Shown: in pieces, positions 1 to 12,103 of the stretch
Layout of the letters: each line of letters begins with the position of its first letter
Numbering within the stretch: position 1 is the stretch's first letter
NCBI GenBank assembly: GCA_024180945.1
Contig: JAKSGN010000021.1
Coordinates: 372,001-436,000 of the forward strand
Source of the DNA: Macrophomina tecta
Lineage: Eukaryota > Ascomycota > Dothideomycetes > Botryosphaeriales > Botryosphaeriaceae
Direction of reading: 5' to 3'
DNA: 64,000 nucleotides
Translations under genes and position numbers: made by a program
The notes under the pieces: model-generated
Told to the model about the DNA's origin: nothing
Seen by the model: only the letters and a program-made list of their open reading frames with translations
The model's database searches: none

Positions 1-452
1 CAGTCGGGTTCTCCGTGAAAGCCGAGTGGAACCTGTGTGCTAGCAGTGAGCCCCGAGAGTGTCAAAGTTCTGGCAAAAGCGAAAATTATGACGCGAAAAT
101 ACGAAGGTACAAGTTCTCAACAAAGTGAAGCGAACAAACACTGAAGAAATGACCTGATGGGTATTGTGTGCATGAGGAGAAGAAATACAAAATACATGTG
201 CAGCCGCTCTTAGTCCCAGAAAGATGGGTGTAACAGAGGCGTCGTCTACATTTGCATCATGCTGATGTTCCCCGCCCGCTTATTCTTTTTGTCGGCCTTA
301 TTCTCACCATGAGTGCAGAAGTGGCCCCAATAACGCCTAACCGAGCCCGCTGAACGCCTCGCCGGAAAGCTATGCCGGCTACCTTGGACGCCTTAAAATG
401 CCGTGATATTGTGTTCCTGAAGCGCGAAAAATGAAAGATGCAGTGAGGCTGC
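1..452. other. Intergenic, left edge
   Basis: No coding region, RNA or repeat was recognised. The stretch is probably the 3' flank of the minus-strand gene that ends at 453. Confidence 0.5.
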
Positions 453-917
453 TTAGGCGGCGGCTTCCGAGCCCTTGGCGATAGCAAGCTGCCTCCTAAG
501 CTTGGCAGCATCGCGCTTCTTCATTATCATCAGAACGATGAAGTTGATGATGATGCCACTGATGAAGAGAATCATCCAGCCGGCGCCGAAGAGAGAGGCG
601 GCACTGGTAGAGGTGAAGACGGTGCAGTGTGTGCAGTCGGTGATGGCCGCAGTGGCGCTTGACGTGGTGCTGGAGGCAGTGGTGCTGCCGGAGGTAGTGG
701 TGGTGACAGTGCTCAGGGTGGATGCAACACTCGAAGAGGCGGAGCTGGAAGAGCTGGACGAGCTTGCAGTCGACGAAGCGCTGGTGGATGAGGCGCTGCT
801 CGTGGTAGAGGAGGCAGAAGTCGTAGCGGCAGAAGTGGTGGTTGCTGCAGAAGTGGTCTCAGCTGCCGAGGTGGTCTCGGTGGCAATGGTAGCGGCGTCG
901 GAGATGGTGGTGGACAT
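453..917 (-). CDS. Ser/Thr-rich single-pass membrane protein
   Basis: Single-exon reading frame of 154 residues starting at a true ATG (917). Roughly residues 1-95 are almost entirely Ser, Thr and Ala, a composition typical of heavily O-glycosylated fungal surface stalks. A short C-x2-C motif (CTHC) follows, then one strong hydrophobic segment (about 109-133), then a short basic tail rich in Lys and Arg. There is no N-terminal signal peptide. The layout (stalk, membrane span, basic cytosolic tail) resembles small cell-wall sensor-like or Mid2-like proteins, but no conserved domain was recognised, so function is open. The opposite-strand frame at 475-930 is a composition shadow. Confidence 0.6.
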   Translation of the reverse strand: MSTTISDAATIATETTSAAETTSAATTTSAATTSASSTTSSASSTSASSTASSSSSSSSASSSVASTLSTVTTTTSGSTTASSTTSSATAAITDCTHCTVFTSTSAASLFGAGWMILFISGIIINFIVLMIMKKRDAAKLRRQLAIAKGSEAAA

Positions 918-3050
918 TTTGCAGGTGTGAAAAGCTTTGCAAAGGTTGAAGCGAGTGAAGTCCGAGAGAACTATGAACGGCGAATAAGAATTGTGCAGTG
1001 AGGCACTCCGAGGCTGGACTTACACTGATGAGTAGCGAGGGAAAGGTGGATGTTTGATCGGGTTGCACGGTGATGGCTGGTTGATGGGGAGGAAGACAAG
1101 CAGACAGCAAGCAAAGGGGTTTCTATATAGCGGGCCAGAGAATCTAGGCGTCCGGGAATGCGTTCACGCCATAGTTCGGGGTTTAGCAGCTCAGCCTTAC
1201 CTGCGTACCCGTTGGCTCACCGCAGACGGCATGGGCCGGATATCGACGCGTTGGCACCTCTATGCTGGAGTCACTGTGAGTGGACAGGAAGACGGCGGAG
1301 CTCGGGCAATTTCCATAGCGAGCAAGCGGGACAGATCAGCGAAGAGCTAAGCAACGGCTAAGCCACGGTGAAGCTGCTGTCGACAATACAATAAAGCTGG
1401 GCGATCTGCCGACCCATAAGCAGAGCGCTTGCGGCCGCACGGGTCAGGCAGGAGGATGTGCCTCAGGCGGAACGCTCAACGCGCGACAGCAAACGACTCG
1501 AGCGGCAGTGGGCGCTCGTGGGATTGGATGGAGAGTGGAGGAGGAGCAGTCGCGGGGGTAGGTCGGGCGGTGCAGAGTGCGTGGATACGGGGCGTTACGC
1601 CAGCAGCGACGCGTGTCCGGCCAAAATACAGGGGTGTGGGCTATCCGGCAGCCCGCTGGGGCCCACCGGCGCCAGGGGCGTCCGCCGGGCTGCTCTCCCG
1701 CTGTGCGCGCCACAGTCAAGAACATCATCACCATCGCCGACCACTTCCCGACCGTTTCTTTTCTCCTCCCCGTGTTGCCCCCTTCGGCCCGATGCTTCAT
1801 TTGCTTTGCTGACTGAGCTGTCCACCGCCGTGCCGCGCTGAGACTGGACGGGTCCGGCCTACTACAAACATACACGTCTCCTGGGCTGCCTCGCGCCATC
1901 GCTGTAAGAACCCAGCTAACTCCTCTTCGTAAATACCTCGCCCTCTGGCGCGACTCTGTCCTTGGGCACGGCGCTGTCATTCGCCAACGCCATTTCTGCC
2001 CCTTATCGGCCGAATTCCTTGCCGCTCTTTTCCTCAGCTACAAAGCCGACCAGAGAACGCCATCATGCGCGTGCCGCCTCTTCCGCGACGCTGCCGAGCA
2101 AATGCGTCGTTATCAAGTTCATATCAGGACAATTAAGGCGCACAAGGTCTCCGGGGTGCCCATCAGCCTTCTGGAATTAAGTAGCATCAAGCTGCTCGAG
2201 CTCCTGGTAGGTGACTTCGTCGTGTGCACAGATCTAATGAAGAAGCCCGTACACATCAAAGCACCGTAGAGCACTATCGACTGCTAGCGCAAATTGCGCA
2301 GACTGACCCGCGACGTGGGGTTTGCAGCAGTTCAACGTAGAAACCTGGACAGCCCGCCTCATTCGCCCTTAAATAGCACCACTCTCGTACCTTCGGCAAA
2401 GCAATGGCTCTGAGCCAGCGTTTAGAGATGACGTCGGAGATGAGTCGGAGGATGAACTGCTGATTGTGAAGATGAACGGAAACATAGCGAGTGGTATTAG
2501 CGCAATTGGAAAGACCTCTGACGACCAATGCATGTGCCCGCCGACCTCACGTTCTGGTTACGGCTCCAGACCGCATTTTGGCGGTCATATTGCTGGTTAG
2601 AAGGAACAAGATGGCAACGGATTCCCCATAAACAACCCTTACCGTGAAAGTGAGTTTGCACTCTTGAAAAACGTTGAGTGTGCGATACAGCAGCTAGCAC
2701 CTACTGAACGAAGTATTCAGAAATTCCAATATCCATAGAGGCATCATGCGTAGATCGGAGACAGATGTATAGCTGTCCAGCGCTCGCCTACGCCCACGCT
2801 ATCCAGCTTATTTCCTATTTTGGTCAATGCCTCGGCCCGCGCTGCCCCTTCCCCGCGCCCCGCGTCCCCACCCATCGACATCATCATCACCGAAACGTGC
2901 CATAAAGAACACGCTCCGCGCCCACGGCACAAGAATCCTGACTCAAGCACGCATCTCCTCCACAACCGCGGTTCATCCTGTTGATCCTCGACCAAGCAAA
3001 ACAGAACCTACACTAATTTCAGAACCGCCGAACCCCAAAACAAACCCACA
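918..3050. other. Long intergenic, nothing firm
   Basis: Several overlapping GC-rich open frames on both strands (for example 1429-1841 and 1444-1980) have biased, unconserved-looking translations and no recognisable domain. I see no gene here. The last 200 bases are the probable promoter of the gene at 3051. Confidence 0.45.
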
Positions 3051-4015
3051 ATGCCGCTCTGCACCCTGCACCTCCTCTCGCTCACCCCAACCACCTCGCT
3101 TTCCGCCTTCCTTGCCGACCTGTCCGCCAACCTCCCCACTCCTCGCCCTCTGACCATCGCCCGCGTCCTCCGCTGGATCATCACGCCCACCTCCCTCTCC
3201 GCCGACCCCCTTCGCTCGCACACCTGGGACCTGCTGCTCGTCCTACCGACCGCCGATGCCGCGCTCCCGGATGCGCTAGGCACACACATCGCCGCCCGCT
3301 GGAGCGTCAGTCGCAAGCCCCCCCCCCCCCTCCATTTGCCCTCGCCCCGCAGCGCCGAGTAGAGAGCTAACGCGGGCGTGGAATGCAGGTCACGTTCGGC
3401 GTGCCGTCGCGCGTGCTAGAGGGGTACGCCGAGAAGAACGCGAGGCTGCTGCAGCCGCGGGCGGGCGACGTCCCGGCCCTGTCGCCCGCGCTGTCGGGCG
3501 TGCGGGGACCGGGCCCGCCGACGACGAAGAGCGCGCAGGGCCTGGAGCTGAGCGGGGAGCTGCTGGATTGGATGAGGGAGCAGCAGCCGCAGCAGCGCGG
3601 CGCGCGCGACGCGGCGGGGCCGCCGGTCTCGATGCTCAACCTGCTGGCGTTCCGGGACGGCATGAAGCCCGAGTACCTGAAGTACGGGCGGGCGTTTGCG
3701 GAGAGTGTGGGGAGCAGCAGGGGAGGTGTGGCGAAGGTCGTGGGGACGGTGGTAAGGGATGGTAAGGGGTGGGGCGTGCAGGGGAAAGATGGGGATGGGG
3801 GGGAGAAGGTCTGGGATGAGGTGGCATTGGCGCATTATCCGAGTATTTGGCATTTCGCTGATATGTTGGCGAGCGACGACTATCAGGCCGTGAATCGGAA
3901 GTATAGGGTGGGGAGTTTGAAGGATACTTTTATTTTGTGTACGACTGAGGTCGGGCTACCTGGTATTGATGGTAAAGAGAAGGGTAGTCAAGGTCGCAGC
4001 GCGGCAAAGCTTTGA
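3051..4015 (+). CDS. DUF1330-like dimeric alpha/beta-barrel protein, two exons
   Basis: Exon 1 is 3051-3305 and exon 2 is 3389-4015. The 83-nt intron starts GTCAGT and ends TGCAG, phase 0, giving 293 residues. The C-terminal third reads VSMLNLLAFRDGM...EYLKYGRAF..., then a GG turn with VAKVVGTVV, then a strand and helix ending in SDDYQAVNRKYRVGSLKDTFIL. This is the strand-helix-strand pattern of DUF1330/ABM-like ferredoxin-fold proteins, in which two copies form a barrel. Such proteins are often small dimeric enzymes or accessory proteins, and no catalytic residue can be named. The intron carries a 12-base C run. The N-terminal 85 residues look like a fungal-specific extension. Family assignment is by pattern only. 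Confidence 0.65.
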
Positions 4016-6711
4016 GGATGGGTGGCAATTTGGTGACGGTGTCGTGTTGACGCGAATCGGGTGAAAAAGAGAGACATGGGTTGGTTGTGGGGACCGTTGA
4101 CAGCCGTTGGTGGTGATGACGAGGAAAGCGGTGCGTGATCAGAACGGAACGAAAACATTCTGCTCGAGACAAAGGTCGCTTCAGTTCAGATCCAAGGGTA
4201 GATGCCAGTATATCCGACCCATTCCTTTTGTTGCAGGGACCGAGCATCAGCCTTTGGGCGCCGGATTTCAATGAGGATCCCGTCGTGTTCAATACGGATA
4301 AACGAGGAGCTGAGTGGGGAACGGGGAAAGAGGTGTGCGCACCATTGACCCCAGTCTCTTGTCAAAATCGGAAGACGACCGGTATCCTTCCATGAACCAA
4401 TCCTTTGCCTTGGACGGCCATTGCCGGACGTTTATGCGGAAGCTGAGACGTCGCTTGAGAGAGGCAGAGCTCAAGCTTGGCATGCTTGCCATCTTCTTGA
4501 GTTCTGGCATTTTTAAGTTTGGTCGAGGGGATCTGAAGTGGGAATGAGATGGAAGTGCTATCACTACATCAGCTTTGTGCACGGTAGGACGGTGCGGAGA
4601 TGCTATAGCATACCAGCTGATAATGGTGTTTCAGCGGACGGTTCGGGTCGGATCACGCTTCACATCCGTTGTCGTCCGACAAAAGGGAGCCTGCCTGGGT
4701 AGAATAGACGTGGGATGCCGTTTGGAGGTTCTTCTAGCTCTCGGTCAGGCCTTGGACTAGGTCACGAGGGATATCTTTCTCCCTCGTCTAAGTGCATGGA
4801 CTCGCGTCGCGCGTGTGTAGTTATTGAATGAATAACCTCCTCCATTCCATGCAGCGGGGGTGTACCACCATATATCGCCATCGCAGCCCCCGTCATTCGG
4901 ACCGGGCCCTCGCGTCAAATCGTTGAAAGTCACGGCGCCACGAATCGCACCAAGAGCCAAAAACACCTTAAACCCGACTCAGTGGCCCAGAAACTCTCTC
5001 CCATCAGTCAGACCCGACAAGACCTGCCATCTTTCTCATCCTCTCCACAAAATTCAGTCACTCCTGATGACAACGCACCGAAACCAACAAAGACGGCTTG
5101 ATTCCGGGCCTATCACGTCCTTTACACAAGCCAGAGGGTGATATAAGCTTAGCGTCCCATAACAAGCGCGCATACACCCGGCCCTCTGACAACTGCCGAC
5201 AGAGAATAGAGTGTTGGCTGAGTACCGGCCATCCCAGTGCAAGCGTCGCGGACGAAACCTGCATAATCCAACCACAAGACCAGGCAGAATGCAGAGCTCC
5301 AAATTAATTTACTTAAACTCGCCTTAAAAGCGGAATCATGGACTTGGCCGACGACGATCGGGCAGCCATCCGTCGACACCCGAGACATCTGCCGTCGCAC
5401 ATCACATGTCGATAGGAGCCGCTCCGATCCGAGCCTTACTCGCCGGCCTCGCGTTCTCTCAGATATTGGTAGAGTTGAACTTCGTCGAGGAATTACTTTT
5501 ATCGGACCGACCGACATGGCAATGTCCGCGCATACTTAGCCTTTCTAGCATACGCACACTCGCGAATGCTGCGAAGCGCATCGAATTGCCGCTGCCGCTC
5601 GACCTTCTCCTTTTGCTCGCGTGCATTTCAGGCTATACCGCTTTCGCCGCCTGTCTTTAAATGAGGCTGGGAAAATACCGGGCGCCAAACTGACTGGACA
5701 GCCAGACATATCTCTGACGCCCCGCGACTTCTCTCGAGGCGGGCAACGGAAGAGAAGCTTCGTGGCGCGCGTCCCCATCATACCGGCACAGGAGTACCGT
5801 GGGTCATGGTGTGCCAGAAATAAGCGTTTATGGTGCGAACTAAAAACGGCCGCACGCTTTCTGTCCGGAGGAGGATCACGATGTATCGAGCGAGAAGGGC
5901 TAGTTTAGCCGATAAGCAATAGCACACATCCTGCGGTGAGAGAAACCTTTCCTCTGTCGTTCAACCACATGTCTTCTCTCAGTCTGTGCCTGAGAAACCA
6001 GAAACAAGTTGTGGTACGCATTTACCTAGCGCTGACGAGAGCAAAGCGCACAGACGAAAATTCGGCGCTGCGTGAGATCCTGGAGACGATTATTGCCACA
6101 TCCAGTCTTCCGTCCTGTTTGAGACCCTGCTGACCAGCGGGGGCAAAAATATAACAAAATATGGGATAATCAGACGGCGAAATACGAGTCCGCCCTTCTC
6201 CATTCCCTCTCCGAGCCCTATTAACGATTGTGGACGACAAAAGGCAGGAATCAACAGCCCCCGCGCCGGAGAGCACTACCCAACGAGTCTGGTCGCCGGA
6301 TGAGACTGTGTACGTAGCTCGACGGATAGAATACGTGGATGCGAGAAATCAGCACTGAAGACGCAGGGCGCAATCCTATGGTAGGTACAAGACCAACAAG
6401 AACGCGCCCGACCAGCTACGACAATAGACGATCTCCATTCAAAACCCGACCCCCCAATATAGCCACGCCTCAGCCAGTCAGCCAGCCACACATCATCTCG
6501 TCCAAAACCAGATAAGAAACTCTGCCAATCTGCCCAACCGGCCAATCAGGCAAGAAACACTTCAAACCACTCCAGACACCCGAAACCAGACACCAAATCC
6601 CAGCCAGCCAGCCAGCCAACCGCACGAACCATCGACATCTATCCAACCGCCAATCGATCAACTAAACCACCAGATCAACCCAATTACCAAGCCAGCATCC
6701 ACCACCCCACC
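4016..6711. other. Long intergenic; short repeats, one doubtful small ORF
   Basis: No recognisable gene in 2.7 kb. A minus-strand frame at about 4289-4510 encodes a small Ser/Arg/Lys-rich peptide (about 73 residues) that could be real but has no supporting domain. A CAGC tetranucleotide repeat lies at 6601-6618, just upstream of the adenylating-enzyme relic. Many small frames on both strands look random. Confidence 0.4.
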
Positions 6712-8559
6712 ATGTCCAGCTCAGCATCAGCAACAGCAACGCACGCCCCAGGCCGGCGCCTCCTCCCCCACATGCTGCAGCACAAAGCCGACCTCAGCCC
6801 CTGCCCCACCTACGCCTGCACCGCGCCGGTGTCCGCCACCGAACCGGCCCAAAGCCACCGCTCGATACGCTACGCCCGACTACTGCGGGCCGTCGGCCGA
6901 GCCTGCCCTGCCACTGGCTGGACGACGTCCTGCCCAATCAAGACCCAGAGCAGCAGCAGCAACAACAACAACAAAAGAAGAAGTAAACCATCGCCTACGT
7001 CGGCCCCCGCGACCGGCGCTACTTCCCTCATCCTATCCCTGGCCGCGTGCAAGACGCTGCGGCGCATCCTGCTGCCGGCGCACCTGTGCTCTGCGGGCGC
7101 GCGCGCGCAGTTGCTGGCCGCGTCGGCGGCCGTGCTGCTCCACGCTGACGGCATCGTGCCTCGTTCGCGCCTAGCCGAGGTCAGAGACGCGCTGCCTGTG
7201 CTGCAAGTCGAGGCCGGAGTGTGCCGGGGCAGGAGGAGTTGCTCTTCGGACCGGGAGGCGAAGGAGCGGACGAGGAGGACAAGGAGGACGAGGAAGAGGT
7301 GCAACCATTCGCGTACGCGTGGGAGACGTTCGAAGCCGGGCGAGGCGATGAGGTGTGCATCTTCCACACGTTGGGGTCCTCCGGGCCGCCGAAGACGGTT
7401 GCGTACATGCACGAGATGCTTGTGCGGGTGATGGGCCAGGTGGGGGAATTGAGCGAGCAGAGCAGGCGGCCGCGGCTGCAGGGGGAGGTGCAGGAGGGGT
7501 AGCGGTATTACAGTGCGCTGCCTATTTTCCATGTAAGACGATCTCTGATACCCACGCCAAAAGAAGAAATAACCAAATAAAGGAAAGGGAAAGAAGAAGA
7601 TGGACGAGGTGAAAGATCGAGAAAAGGCACCTAACAACTCACAGATAACTGGCAGTAAAGCCTCGCTCCTCAACCCCCTTCTCTCCTCCACCATCCACAT
7701 CGCCAACGCGCCCACTCCCACGCCTATAACGCCTGAGACCGTCTTCCTCATCCTCCACCACGCCCGTCCGTCGGCTGCCCCATTCCCCGCCGCGCTCCTC
7801 GCCTCCCTCGTGCGCAGCGAAGCCCACCTCGCCCAACTGCGCTCCCTCCGCTCCATCTTCTCCGGCGGCGCCGCCCTCGCGCCGCTGGGCACGCTCGACC
7901 CGGCCATAGGATGCACCGAGAGCATGCACTGACTGACGTACCGGCCCGAGGACCTCGCCGATTGGACGTACTTCGAGTTCCACGAGAACATGGCGGCGCG
8001 GATGGACCCCCACGCAGGTGGACTGCACGAGCTCGTCTTCGACCGCACGCCGCTGGGCGACGAGTGGACGTGCTTTTTTGCGGGTGCAAGTCCCCAGGAA
8101 ATGCGCGAGTTCCGCACCAAAGGCCTGTGGGAGCGGCATCCGACGAAGCCGGCGCTGTGGAAGTATGCGGAGCAGGCGGGCAACATGGTGGTTCTGACGG
8201 GGGAAACGAAGCTGTGCGCGGGGAAAGTGGAGGATGCGGTGGAGCCCGGGGCGAAAGAGTTGGTGCGGAGCGCACTGGTCGGCGGTAATGGGCGGGTGGT
8301 GCCGTTTCTGCTACTCGAGCTGGTGGACACGCCGGCGGGTGAGGCGGAGAGGGATGAGATGCTCAATGCGCTGTGGCCAGTGACCGAGCGGGAAAAATAA
8401 GATAATAGTGGAGCAGACGCGGGTACGGAAGCAGTTGGCGCTGGTTTGCCCGGAGGAAAGTCGTTCGAGAGGCTTGGAAAGGGCTCTGTGGCGAGGAGGG
8501 CGACGTTCAAGCTTTTTGAAGGTGATATAGAGGATATGTACAGGAAGGCGAGGCTATGA
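6712..8559 (+). pseudogene. Adenylate-forming (NRPS-like) enzyme, frameshifted relic
   Basis: Pieces of an AMP-binding domain can be followed in order but in changing frames. They are an N-terminal RLLPHMLQHKADLSP block; LDDVLPNQDPE followed by a Gln run, a TAA stop and TIAYVGPRDRRYF in another frame; LILSLAACKTLRRILLPA back in the first frame; the core motif FHTLGSSGPPKT (canonical HTSGTTGxPK) near 7360-7395; ALPIFHV followed by an intron-like GTAAGA; SLLNPLLSSTIHIANAP and SIFSGGAAL; a TGA after GCTESMH (about 7930); then LWERHPTKPALWKYAEQ (canonical DLWxxHP). A TAA lies at 8398 and the frame then continues to KSFERLGKGSVARRATFKLFEGDIEDMY, ending at 8557. Thiolation and reductase domains are absent. 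It is probably a dead remnant of an adenylate-forming reductase or NRPS-like gene. Confidence 0.8.
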
Positions 8560-8620
8560 AATTAGGTCATAACATACCAAGAGGCCGTAATTCAACCACC
8601 GCGTTCTCTTCCAAACCCAC
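8560..8620. other. Short convergent spacer
   Basis: Sixty-one bases separate the end of the adenylating-enzyme relic from the stop codon of the convergent PX-associated gene. Any lost downstream domains of the relic would have lain here, which suggests the break was a deletion. Confidence 0.4.
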
Positions 8621-10817
8621 CTATGATATGCCTCCAGCAAGCGCTTCCCTATAACCAGGTGCGAGAAGTCTAAGAATTTCCTCTACGTTAGGTGCTTCGG
8701 GTATCTTTTGTTCTCCTGTTGCCTCTTTTTCTATAGCGATCCCGCCTTTCTTTTCGCCATCAACATCGATCTGAGCTGCTTCAAGGACATCCCTATTCTT
8801 TCCGTAGCGAAGGGGGCCATTTACAGTAGCTGGAGTGATCGGCGTGGAACCCATCAGATCGATCCATTTTGCGATGTACATGCCTGGCCCAAATTCGGTC
8901 CTTGAAGAACGAGAAAGTATTGACTTCATGCGAGCCTCTGAAGACTTGTGAAGGTGTAGGAGATAGTCGGAATGAGCGTCCAAAGCCTTAGAGACCAATT
9001 CCCGCTCCTCGGGAGTTAGTTTGCCGAAGAGAGAATTCAATGTAGTAGTCATAGCACCAGCGCCAGCAGGAGACTCGGAAGCCCTCTGGAACTCGGAAAT
9101 GAACTTCAGCGCATACTGGCGGAACCACTCGGTAAGCTCCGGGCCGTTCTTGGCGACTTGATACAGGAAGCGATGGCAGGAGCCTTGATGCTTCTTCAGC
9201 AACTGGACAAAATCCTCAACGGTCGGCACGGGTTTGTCCTTGTCCTTGCTTTTGGAGATTGATGGGAGTTTTGCGATCTTGATCAAGTCGTTTAAAAAGT
9301 TCTCCAAGTCAGCTAGGCCGGCGCTCAAGTCTGCCGCGTTGTGCAAGGCCCGAATGATGGGATCATAGGCCGAGACGAGGTCCCGGATCGCTTCAGTGAG
9401 ATAGTCAGGCTGCTGTCGGCAGAGGACTTGGGAGAGCTGATCACGGTCGCGTATGGACAATTGTGCCTTGAAGTATTGCTGCGCCTGAGCTTGCTGTGAT
9501 TCGGGGAGATTAGCCGGCAAAGAACCTTCCTCGAAGATGACGGCAACAATAGACTTGGGCGTCTCCACTGCAGTTGTGTCAGCAATATCCATGTAAGGAA
9601 CGGTACGGATTCTTTACTGCTCATGGCCCTCCGTTTTTCCTTTTCTTCTCTGCTGAGCTGAAGGTGGGACTTGATGGCGTCAAGGTGCTTGTCACTCGGC
9701 CTATCTTTCTCCTTGGTCTTCTCGATCTTGGTGGCTTGCTTTTGAAGCTCGGAAGAGTCCCACGCAAGGACGGTGGAGATGATGCTGTAGCAGAGGATCA
9801 GCAATGGGTGGAGACCAGCTTCTGCCGGAGAGGGGGTACATACGACTGAAGCAGGTTCATTCCCTCATCAGCATTCCTGCTGATACCCACCCAGTTGGTG
9901 AGAGTACCGACGCTGAACTTGGCAAGAACAAGCCTGACCATGCCGTTGATCATGGTGGCTGCATTGCCAACGCGCAGCGTCTGGCGCATGATGCTGTAGG
10001 GGATAAGCTTGTGGACATTTGCAAGAATGCGCAGCAAGGCTTGACCGTCTGGCGAGACGACCAAGATATGGTGCATGAGAGAAGCAAGGCTGGAGTCGCG
10101 TCAGCCTCAGGCGTGTCTGGCGCCGAAGTTATAGGCCAAGCCGACTTACTTGACCAGGATGAATTCATGAGCAGCCTGGACCAGGGCAGAGTGGTCTTCG
10201 AGCTTGTCCGTCTCGGCGCATTTGGTGAACAGCTCGTCGATCATGCCGCCGTAGACCAGCTGCTGCAGAAAGTCGTCCCAGGCCTGCATAACATCCTCGG
10301 GCTTCGAGGTGTCGTACTTGCGGCCAGGGTCCACGTTCTTCATTGGAAAGCCGCCAAGAGCGCCCTTGGCGGGATACTCGATCAGGGCGGAGATGGCGGT
10401 TGCCAAGGTTTTCCGCAGGCCGACGGAGCCCTTATCGTAGGACTCGGAAAGCTCGGCGGCACCCAGCTTCTCGACGATGGTTTGGATGCGCACCTTCCAG
10501 AAGGCATCGTCCACGCTCGAGAGACCGGGCAGAGTGAGGGCAAACTTGTTGAGGAGCAACTGCAGGATGGGCGAAGTGCAAGGCTGGGCCTGGTCCTTTT
10601 GGAAGGGGTGGCCGTATTGGTGGATGGCGGCGGGCCACTTGAAATTTTCGATTTCGCTGTAGACTTCATGGTGGGTCAGGACGTCGAAGAGAGCGTGGGC
10701 CTGGGCCGGCGAGAGCGCAGGACTGGATGCCATGGGCGGTGTTGTGCGGGAGAAGCCATGGTGGCCGCTGTCGAGAGTCGAGTCGTCCAGCCTGGCTGCT
10801 GCTCCTTCCGCCGCCAT
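8621..10817 (-). CDS. PX-associated domain (PXB/DUF3818-type) protein, four exons
   Basis: Exons (minus): 10817-10150, 10089-9844, 9784-9618 and 9567-8621. All junction phases agree and give 675 residues. Introns are 60, 59, 50 and 50 nt class, with GTAAGT, GTATGT and GTAAAG donors. ATG 10733 (MASSPALSP) is an equally good start, 28 codons in. The N-terminus (about 29-170) fits the fungal PX-associated PXB domain: SPAQAHALFDVLTHHEVYSEIENF followed by a long helical bundle. The remainder fits the DUF3818 region that in yeast Ypr097w-type proteins flanks a phosphoinositide-binding PX domain. I see no PX domain itself between them, so this is a short version or PX-less paralogue. A Lys/Glu-rich coiled segment lies near residues 325-360. 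Likely peripheral membrane trafficking; exact role unknown. Confidence 0.75.
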
Positions 10818-11413
10818 GACGTTGATCAGACGCCCGCCGCGCTAGTCCGACAAGAGTCAGACAAGTGGCGCGTGCGCGGGTGAGGCTTCTCTGCCTGTCC
10901 GCCCTTGCGCGCTCTCTCTCTCTCTTCTCCGCCGGGGCGGCGTGGTTCTCGGAATGGGAGATGGGTGGTCATGCGGCCGTCGCTGGTGCTGCAACTGCGA
11001 GCTGCACGCGACTCAGCAGCGATGCACGCAATCCGAAAATTTCGGCTGTCCGCGGCTTCGCGCTTGGCGCGTCACGTGCAGACAAGCCCACAAGCCAGAA
11101 CGCGTCTCTTTTCCCCACGCGTCACCTTGTTTCACCACTTCATCGGCCTCTTAACCGACATGAACACAGTAGCGCCATCACGTCTTCACGCGCGCATCGC
11201 CGCGCCCTCCAGCTGGCCTTTTCGCAATGTTCGCAGCCCCGCCGCTTCTCCCGCGGCACGGAGCCCTCAGTTTTTGAAGGCGCGGAATACTTCGGTGTAT
11301 GGCATCTAAGTTGTGTCTGAAAGGGGAATCTCTGCAAACGAACGCCAATGCTGATGAAATCGCAAACCCCCCCCTCCGACTACATATCCAACACAGTTCT
11401 CGAACCATCGTCT
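10818..11413. other. Intergenic, promoter of the PX-associated gene
   Basis: Holds the probable promoter of the minus-strand PX-associated gene, including a CT-rich stretch near 10910-10930. Open frames at 10865-11320 on the plus strand look random. Nothing else was recognised. Confidence 0.4.
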
Positions 11414-12103
11414 TCAGTCTCGGCATCTGTACTTTGTCCGGCCGTCCTCTGTGTGCCTGGTGTTGCCTTCCTCGGCCTCGGCATGACGCCCCAGCCTCTC
11501 GTCCTCAACGTTCTTCCAGTGAACGCTGCGCGGTCGCCGAAGCCGCCTCCGCACCGTCATCGTAGGAGTGAATTTTTCGGCACTCTCCTGGAACGGCTCC
11601 CGCGCCTCCTCGCCTGCAGCTCCGCTTTGCACCACCCTGCCGACTGCACCCGACCTACGCTTGCGGCCTTTTGTAGCTTCTGTCCCGGGTTTCCAACTCA
11701 TTTCCTCCATCTTCGCATAGCCGCTGCCCGGATGCATCAAGTCCTCGCAGCATACATGCAAGTTGATCTCTAGCTCCGGGTTCCTCTGAGCGAAATGCTG
11801 GATTCTGTCGAAATCGAAGAGCTCGCCCCGAATCCTTGACCCCGCGAGGTTGATGAGTCTGGCGACAGCCTGCGATCGCTTAGGGAAACCGTTCCAAATC
11901 GCCTCGACTTCCTCGCGAATCAGCGGAAGCGACTGGCTGTTGAGATGCTGCGTGATGGCCTCGGCGAAGCATTGCGATGCATCCTCCAACCCCTGCTTCT
12001 TCAAGCTCTGCATGGTGCGCACCGCCGAGACGATGTCCAGCTCTTCGACTGGCGGTGGGAGTAGCATACTCTTTGGACTCTGATACCGCGGAAAGAACCC
12101 CAT
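11414..12103 (-). CDS. Hypothetical protein
   Basis: Open frame of 229 residues from ATG 12103; an upstream GTG at 12115 is not a likely start. The first 120 residues look protein-like (SPKSMLLPPPVEELDIVSAV, helices, then FDFDRIQHFAQRNPELEINLHVCCEDL). The last 90 are Arg/Glu-rich and may be beyond the true end. Another frame upstream (12110-12317) contains RQVRFNIAEYNSPNT, so an extra 5' exon is possible, but I could not find a convincing junction. No family was recognised. Confidence 0.35.
   Translation of the reverse strand: MGFFPRYQSPKSMLLPPPVEELDIVSAVRTMQSLKKQGLEDASQCFAEAITQHLNSQSLPLIREEVEAIWNGFPKRSQAVARLINLAGSRIRGELFDFDRIQHFAQRNPELEINLHVCCEDLMHPGSGYAKMEEMSWKPGTEATKGRKRRSGAVGRVVQSGAAGEEAREPFQESAEKFTPTMTVRRRLRRPRSVHWKNVEDERLGRHAEAEEGNTRHTEDGRTKYRCRD

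Noticed and set aside
1429..1980. Overlapping open frames of 127-178 codons on both strands
   Set aside because: Biased composition, no recognised family, mutually exclusive readings.
6870..8510. 546-codon minus-strand open frame opposite the adenylating-enzyme relic
   Set aside because: Composition is Arg/Ser/Pro-rich with no domain, while the plus strand carries clear family motifs. It is a GC-driven antisense shadow.
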